Below, piece after piece: positions 11,801-20,800 of a stretch of 64,000 nucleotides of DNA. The notes under the pieces are model-generated. The model worked only from the letters and a program-made list of their open reading frames with translations, was not told the DNA's origin and did not search any database. Both the position numbers and the translations under genes were made by a program. Within the stretch, counting starts at the first letter, position 1. Each line of letters begins with the position of its first letter. The DNA comes from Lineus longissimus (taxonomy: Eukaryota > Nemertea > Pilidiophora > Heteronemertea > Lineidae). The stretch is from positions 5,332,001-5,396,000 of the forward strand of contig NC_088316.1 of the NCBI RefSeq assembly GCF_910592395.1, read 5' to 3'.

Positions 11801-14800
11801 ACCAAACCTTTGTCCTGTTTGATATGAGAACCATGTACACGGCCAACACCACGGGGGAGAAGGCCATAGACGTCCGATCATCCAGGTCCAATACCAAGCT
11901 GGGAGACACCGTCACCCTCTGCATCGCAGCCTCTGGAGCAAAGTTGCCGGTGCACATCACCTTCCTCAGAAGAGGTTTCGTCCGGGTGTTTGCAGCCCTC
12001 CAAGACAACCCACCAGCAGATGTAAAGATTACCCAGTCGAAAACTGGTTGGATGAGGGAGGAAACGGCGCACCACTGGTTAGATGAAGTCCTATCCCCCC
12101 ACGTCACCGACAACGAGGCCGACCAGTTCCTGATAATCCACCGGACAGAGAACTTCCGGACGAGAGTCTGCGACATGAGAGGCAGCCTGGATTACGTACC
12201 TGCTGGTTGCACATCCCTCGTACAACCGTTAGACGTTGCAGTCATGAAGTCCTTCAAATGTCACGTACGGCGACAATGGAAATCGTGGAAGAAGGACCAC
12301 ACGGACGAACGAGGAGACTGCCCTCACATCGGCCTGAGAGACGTGACCAACATCATCAGAGATGCCTGGGATGGTGTTGATGAGGACGTTATCGTCAACT
12401 GATTTGAAGCATCGTTTCGACCAAGGCCAATCGAAGCTGAACCACATGCTATTTTGGAGGAAGAAGAGGAGACTGCCGTGGATGGACCAGAGTTCGTGAA
12501 TGTTGTTCGAGGAGGACATTGTGATGGACTTGAATTGACTGTGGGTATTGTGAATGATTGTGTGTACGATTCTGAACGCTGGACAGTCTAATAATGTGTA
12601 TCTTTAGGTTTGAATAAAAATTTAATCGGGATTTGCATCGTTCTTTTTTATTCCTTCATTGATCACTTTGGACAAGACTGTACATCAGAGGGATGTTCGG
12701 TTTTGTCTCCAGATATGTGAAGGACAACTTCTCATTCTTACCAATTTCGCACTGCAAAGTATCTTTAAAAGCCCGAAGCTGGTAAGGGATGATAAGACCC
12801 GAAGACATGCTCCATTACCTCCCTGAGCAGTGCCTCACTTTGAAAGGGCAGGTCAGTCCCTAAAACCAGCAGAAGCCAATATGTCAGTTGGACTTTTTTC
12901 ATGGACACCCTGTACACTATCAGCCATTAGCACTGGGACACCCTATACACTACCAATGACGATTAGTTGAAAATGTTCTGGGACACTCAGTACAATGGCC
13001 GAAGGCCCGATCCCATTATCCCATTCATAGGAGACCTACGAATCGGTTTCAACAACCCAAACAATAAGGATTGGACTCGAAACTGAAGTATATTGGATAT
13101 GAGGCCTGGACAACCCTCTCTGGAATCCCAGCCAATGATCGGCCTTCTCAACAGCTCTGTTCGCCACCCTATGAGTCAGGGGCGGCGACACCGGCTGTTA
13201 ATGAAGTGGTGTTATTTTCATGAAACTACAGTATATACATACCACAAGTTTGTTCGCAGCAGGTGCATCTTTTCATAGGATGCAAATAATATTTTTCACA
13301 GCCATTTGTCGGATGCAATAAACTATGACGTATTAAGCAAAGTCTGTGGTTTGAAATAATTACGATGCAACAACTCAACATGGTTCGAAAGAATATAAAC
13401 GCCAACTTCGGGTGGTTTTTGACCCAGGGGTTTTCACAAAATGGATTTGCACAACCTTCATGAAATTGAAATAAGTTTTGTAAACAATGTTTTCTTGGTT
13501 TAGTAATAAACTGATGGGTTGATCAATAAAAATGCTGGTTTTGATACAAAAGAATTATTTTTAAAAAAGACTGAATTGGACGAAATAAAATATGATGTGT
13601 TCATTTATACAATATACAATGAGATTATTTCAGATGATTTTGGCAAATTAAATTAAATTCTCACATAGAAAGTGCCGCCTCATACATTACAGTACCATTG
13701 ACCGACGGTATTGAATTGTGTGTATTATATCGATACAAATAACAGTATGCGAGAAAATATCCTTCACATGGTTTATGATGAGCCTGCTCCTTCATCGGGC
13801 AGTTTTGGTGTAATTTTCATGCAAAAGCGATTCGTTGCCTGGAATGTGCCGTAGCTAGCGTTCTTACCCAGGTCTCTCCCATGAAAATGTGAAAATTCTT
13901 GTATTTGATGTCAGCAGCTTGGTCTCGGAATTAATCCGAGATGGGCCATACATCATGTGTCTGGGGCAAGTTTATGTCACGCCCGGGGGGGTCCACTGCA
14001 CTGGCTAGTGTAAGGATCGATTTTGAACATACTAACCCACTTTCACGTCCTGCTGACCAACTTCAAGATCGCCAGAACTAAGGTAGTTGTGTTTGGTATC
14101 GAATAGTTAGCTGGTGAGAAGCAGGTTTAAAATTACCGACTGTTATGACCTAGTCGTGCCCTCCCTATAAGATCGTTCGAGCTGAGACAGTCGCTTTTGG
14201 TAAAGCTGAGGACCATAAGTACACCGCAAAGTACGATTGCCCCACTTAACTAAACACCCTCCCCTCATTGTGGTCATCCCTATGTTCCGCGGGACCTATA
14301 TTACCCGGTACCTATGTTCCCGAATATAATTTCAAGAGAGGGTACAGTGTACCAATTTAAGTCATGAAAGAATAAAACTATGCTCAGTAAAATGTATGTC
14401 TTTTGATACATACAAAAAATACTGAATTACAACCCTTTACACTGAGCAAAATTCACAATTTACACTCAATCACAGGATCGTTGATGCTCTGAGGTAGGTA
14501 ACATAACTGTCTTTGATTAGTTTGACCGACTTAGTCATGAAGAAAGCAAACAAAGTGATAATGGAAAATGCTATCTTTAGAAAATATCTACGAATGTGAT
14601 GTTTGGTCTTAATAAGATGTCCATGATTCCAAGTTACTGGTATGCGGCTCTCAACGTTATAAAATGCCGCTAGTTCTAAGCTATATTCGTATCAAATATA
14701 ATGAGATACAGGTTCTGGGGAACATAAATATACCCCCGCCCCTCCCCCGTCAACCTCACCGAAATTGAACATCCGTCTTGTCTTTGTAAGTCTTGTCTTC

Positions 14801-17800
14801 GATTATTTCCAGGGAGGCGCTTGCAATTTCGTCAATGGGCAGCGTCTTCAGTATTTTCAGCGGCTTCGTAGTATTTTCTATAATTGGATACGTGGCACAT
14901 GAAGTTGGTGCGACAAATCCGGAAGATGTCGTCAACAGTGGTAAGGTCGGCCTGTATTTCAGAGTTTTCTCTTCGTCTTTCTCCTCGCGTTGAATTGAAT
15001 TGAATTGAATCAAAGTATACGTGTTTATACCCAGAATCCAAAAATGCTCTTAGATTGCGTTATGCTGTAGTTTTGGTATGAGAAACTGTCAAAGTGTGTT
15101 TAAATGGATGTTTTGGGTGTTGGCTCCAATCATGTGCCAACGCATTATACAGTACAGTAGTGCATTGTTCCGTTTTCGCCTCAGCATGGAGCGAAATGTA
15201 CTGTACTTTTGTGTAATGCAATGGCTCACGGTTCAGAGCCTACCCAAATACGCTGTATCACCGCTTTTGGCTACAAATATTAAGCATAAAATGAAAAGTA
15301 TTTTTCAGAGCACTTAACTTAAGACTGTAAACACTTGGCAATGCGTTTTGAAATTCGGGAAGATGAATGAACAGATGCCATATTTTGCCACGGCAGAACA
15401 TTGTGCTGAAGGGATCAACTCTTCATTCATGTGCTTTAGGTCCTGGTTTGATCTTCGTGGTGTACCCCGCAGCCCTGGCGAAAATGCCTGTTGGTCAGCT
15501 GTGGTCCTTTCTCTTCTTCCTAATGATGTTCTTGGTGGGACTCGATAGCCAGGTGAGTCTTAACGCCTTCGCACACTTGTGGTGATTACGTTGCGAATTT
15601 CGCTGCACTGCTTAGTTTTTTACGGGCACTGCACGTTTTCAGTTCCGCAACAAAATGATAGACTACTCTATTATGAAACCGGATACTTATTGTATTGTTG
15701 TGGCGTATTTAGACACGTCGCAAACTCTATTCCACATAATCTCTTTTTGTGCAGCACAGTACAGCCATGATGGCTACGATTTGTCTGGTCTTGCCATTAC
15801 GCCAGTGTCCATTTTGCTCGGCTGGGCCTAGCTAATAATAATAATAATAATAATGAGTCTTTTATATAGCACAATTCCGTGACGCTCAAAGCGCTTTGGG
15901 ATATCATATTAGTTCAAGGACAGGAAGCAGCATGTAGTTTGGTTCTTTTAAAAGAGGATTTCGCACAACCAGCGTTTAAGCCTACGTTTACCTTTTCACC
16001 GTCCGAGAAAGTGCGTGTGCGTTCTCATTTCCTGTAATTCCGAACGCTGGCGTAATTCAGCCAGCTACATGTTATTTTGGCCTGCTGAACACGTGGACGA
16101 TAAGGGCGTATATCCCGTCATGAAAAAAAAAGAGAATAGAAATTAGTTTTTGTCGGATTGCGATTTGATTTACATTATTTACAGTTTGGAAACCTGGAAA
16201 CAATACTCACGGCCATCGTCGACTTCAACCCCCGTTACCTAAGCGGGCGCTTGAGACGAATGCTATTGGGCGCAGTGACCTGTTTGATCCTCTGCATCTG
16301 TGGTGTACCATGCATTATGCAGGTAAGCAGGAAGTACTTTTACATTACTTTTGCTGAGATTTAGATACTGCGATTGTGACAACACATACGACAGTGTTTT
16401 GTTATTTTACGCCACGCCACACTCAAACTTTGCCAAAATCGCATGGATTGTGCAATTCATGCGTCGCGTCAAATCGCTATTAGTGCGTGATTTGGACGCA
16501 GTACGACGTGAAAATGCAAAGCCCTGTCCTTGTGTTGTAGCAATCGCACTCAGTGCGAGATGAGATTTACACTGAATGCTATTTTGTCTCAGATTTTGGT
16601 CTGCATTTCGGTGTTCCAGAGCGGTCTCGATTATACAACCAAGGACCTTCAGCTCGGAAAATTAATAGTGACGGTAAAGATGTACTCACCGGCCTAAGAC
16701 CGGTTGATCAATAACTACGACATCGAAACTGACAAAAGCCAAGCCGGACGATGACGTCATGTGCATCGCACAACTTGGTGATTCTAAGTTTAACGTTTTG
16801 AATGGCATGGAACGCCCATGTGCCATGATACTGCCCGTTTCTTAAGTATATTTCAGAACTCTACCGATATAGGACGAGTACATACCTGAAAAGAAATAGC
16901 GCATAAGATTTTGCAGAGCTTTTTGTTTTTACCATAACTAAATGTCATTTGTATTTTAACGTTCTGCTTTCACTTCCTCTCTACTTTCAGGGTGGTATGT
17001 ACGTCCTACACCTGATTGATTGGTACTGCGCCACATACTGTGTGCTTCTCATATACATCTCAGAACTCCTAGTCATATCATGGATTTATGGTAAACCTCG
17101 AAACTTTGTAATAACAATTAAAATCAATTTATCAAAATCCATATAGAACCCAATAAGGCGAAGGGTACAGAAAGGTATGAATAAGTGGACAAAGTTTAAA
17201 GACCTTCCTTCTAAACATCTAAACAGAAGAAGTTCCCCTCTCCTAATTTGTTTAGTATATTCATCTTCTGCTGGTGTATATTGTGTGAACATGCCTGGCA
17301 GATCCCGTTAGATCCAAGTATCTGATTGTCCCATTGAAATAGACTCCGCTGTGCGTTGTGTGGAATTAAACCTAATTTATAGCCTAGTTTCGATGGTCAG
17401 ACTATCCCACGCTATTTTTAGGGATCACCAAGTGCATGTAGCCTTTGTATTGTCTTCTGTCCTACTATCATTGAATGGAGAAGTGGACAGCAGCATCAGA
17501 AATGGTGATTGTCATTGTCCAGGGAAGTAGAAAATCTTGTGGCAGAAAAAAATGATTACTTATCTCTCGATTTCGCGATTTCTCATCTCGTGGTTTATTA
17601 TAAGCCTCAGCAGGAAGTCCACATTGGACTGAATAATATTTTCTAAATTACTGTTGGTCCACTCCAAGTGAGGTTGACCTGTTATTCAAGATTACATGTA
17701 CGTAACATGATGGACAAATTTAAAATATTTTCCTGATAATGAAAAAGGCTTGTGCCAAAAATTATAAGATATCACCACAGGGGACCGAGTGTTCTGATAA

Positions 17801-20800
17801 CAAGCCCAGCTCGAGTTCCTAAAACAATCTCCCTAACAGGGATTGGTCTTCATGATTAGAGCTGATAGCACCGTTGTTCTATTAAAGTGAATTTTGTACA
17901 AGCAATTCAGTATTATCCATTTCCTGCGCCTTAGATTATGGAATCCTCATACGCAAGTTTTTTGTTCTGATTGGAACCCTATTGTCCTCATTTTCAGCTG
18001 GCCGAACTGATTTAAATGTGAAGTTTAATCAGGAAATGAGACGGTGCCTTTCCTCGGATGGTGACCATGTAAAAAGTCGGCTCAAATGCTTCGTGCGAAA
18101 GTCCCTTTCTGCGCTACCGAATAAGGGTTTAGAAATGGTCAAAATAATTTTAATCCCTTCTCCCACAGGCCTTCAACAGATCTTCAAAGATATTGAACTG
18201 ATGATTGGTTATCCGCCACATTTTATATGGAAAGTCATGTGGGGAGGCGTCACACCCACATTAGCAGTGGTAAGTGGTCCCACGCGGGGAAAATCTGAGG
18301 ATGTCACAAGTCGATGTCTATTAGCAAGTTTGTATAAAGACGTTTAAAGGTTTATACATTCTTGCTATTAGTCATCAATCTTACCAAATGAACAATCAAC
18401 TGAAATTGCTACTTCCTTATTTTGGCAAACCGACTACCCTATTTTCAGTTGTTCGTAGTCATGAATGAGAAAATTGACGATATTTGACCCACTTCAATTA
18501 TCGAGCATGTCATCAAGGTCGAATTAAAATTTGTTTCATCAAAATAAATAGTGTTGATACTAAAGCGTTGAGCCTAATACTAGAAAAAACGGTATGGTTC
18601 CGCCTTGGTTCCAGCGGCTGATAAGTGGGGACCATTCATTATTCTTTTATCCAGTATCCGGTGTGCGCGGTTTTTAACTGGGAGTTTTGAACGGCCTGGT
18701 TGAAACCTAAGGCTGAAATAGATAATATTAGCAGTTTCGAGTTCCCCCTTCGGGTAGTTGTCCCCCGGAGCCCTCGGAGGGGGATATGGAAATACCGCCC
18801 GTCCGTCTGCAGTGCCGCTCGCCGCTCGCCGCTCGCCGCTCGCCGCTCGGTGCTCGCCGCTCGCCGCTAGTGTTCCCTTCCGCTCTGTAACTTCTGAACG
18901 ACACAATATTTTGGATTGAAATTTGGTGTGCTGATAGAGGGCGGGCCAAAGGTGTGTCGCGATGTAAAATCGGCCGAGTTTGATTCTCGACTTGGCCACC
19001 AGGGGGCCAAAACCAAAAACACATAAAGTGTTAGAACTCGCTTAATATTCATCCGATCTTTACCAAATTTTTATGGTAGACTAAGCTAGCAAAGGTACAC
19101 GATATATCACGTGAGTTTTTAGTTTCAGCCATTTTCTGGCCCAAAGGGGGCGCTTTCTAAAAATCATGAAAATCCCCTTCCGCTCTGTAACTTCTGAACG
19201 ACAAAATATTTTGGCTTGAAATTTGGTGTGCTGATAGAGGACAGGCCAAAGGTGTGTCGCGATGTAAAATCGGCCGAGTTTGATTCTCGACTTGGCCACC
19301 AGGGGGCCAAAACCAAAAACACATAAAGTGTTAGAACTCGCTTAATTTTCATCCGATCTTTACCAAATTTTTATGGTAGAATAAGCTAACAAAGGTACAC
19401 AGTATATCACGTGAGTTTTTAGTTTCAATCATTTTTCTAGCCCATAGGGGGCGCTTTCTGAAAATCATGAAAATCCCCTTCCGCTCTGTAACTTCTGAAC
19501 GACAAAATATTTGTGTTCGAAATTTGGTGTGCTGATAGAGGGCGGGCCAAAGGTGTGTCGCGTCGAAAAATCGGCCAAGTTTGATTCTCGACTTGGCCAC
19601 CAGGGGGCCCAAACCAAAAACACATAAAGTGTTAGAACTCGCTTAATATTCGTCCGTTTTTTACCAACTTTTTATGGTAGAATAAGCTGACAAAGGTACG
19701 CAATATATCACGCAAGTTTTTAGTTTCAACCATTTTTCTAGCCCATAGGGGGGGCTTTCTGAAAATCATGAAAATTCCTTTCCGCTCTGTAACTTCTGAA
19801 CGACAAAATATTTTTGTTTGAAATTTGGTGTGCTGATAGAGAGCGGGCCAAAGGTGAGTCGCGTCGAAAAATCGACCGAGTTTGATTCTCGACTTGGCCA
19901 CCAGGGGGCCCAAACCAAAAACACATAAAGTGTTAGAACTCGTTTAATATTCGTCCGATCTTCACCAAACTTTATGGTAGGCTCATCTTGCAAGGGTACA
20001 TGCGATATCATTTTTATTTGCTTTTTCATATCAGCCCCTGCTTTGTAAAAATCACAAAATGCCCTTCCATTGAACAACAGAAAATTTTCGGTCCACATTT
20101 GCTGAGGAGCCCGTCCGTCTGCAGTGCCGCTCGCCGCTCGCCGCTCGCCGCTCGCCGCTCGCCGCTCGCCGCTCGGTGCTCGCCGCTCGCCGCTAGTGTT
20201 CCCTTCCGCTCTGTAACTTCTGAACGACACTATATTTTGGATTGAAATTTGGTGTGCTGATAGAGGGCGGGCCAAAGGTGTGTCGCATTATGACTAAATG
20301 TTCCCGGGTAAACTTAGACAATATTCATAGTTTTTGTAAAGAATTCATCAGCTTGGTCCACCATATGTAAATGTTAAATCATGTAACCTCTTATACCCGA
20401 AAGGGTTTTTTGGAGAGAAATAAATTATGTTATGTTATGTTATGTTATGTTATGTAAAATCGGCCGAGTTTGATTCTCGACTTGGCCACCAGGGGGCCAA
20501 AACCAAAAACACATAAAGTGTTAGAACTCGCTTAATATTCATCCGATCTTTACCAAATTTTTATGGTAGACTAAGCTAGCAAAGGTACACGATATATCAC
20601 CCGAGTTTTTAGTTTCAGCCATTTTCTGGCCCATAGGGGGCGCTTTCTGAAAATCATGAAAATCCCCTTCCGCTCTGTAACTTCTGAACGACAAAATATT
20701 TTGGCTTGAAATTCCATGAATGTTGAAAAATTAATTTAAGAGAAGTTCATTTTAATATCAGCGATTTTATCTTTGGAAATGGCCTGAAATCGCTTCTCAG

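Larger units (their letters stand above)
18873..20715. repeat. 300-bp tandem satellite, six copies, in SLC6 intron 11
   Basis: CCGCTCTGTAACTTCTGAACG ends near 18900, 19200, 19501, 19802, 20226 and 20690. The first four steps are 300-301 bp. Shared inner marks include GGTGTGCTGATAGAG, GGCCACCAGGGGGCC and ACATAAAGTGTTAGAACTCG. The fifth copy is split by an insertion (20287-20452), and a heptamer array precedes the first and fifth copies, showing a larger duplication. Minus-strand ORFs in it are repeat translations, not genes. Confidence 0.9.

Noticed and set aside
11604-12176. 190-codon minus ORF
   Set aside because: It is antisense to the pogo transposase and has no domain of its own.
18580-20275. 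Several minus ORFs with repeated [10 protein letters not shown]- or SGERRAA-like peptides
   Set aside because: They follow the 300-bp satellite and the heptamer arrays; similar peptides recur only because the DNA repeats.
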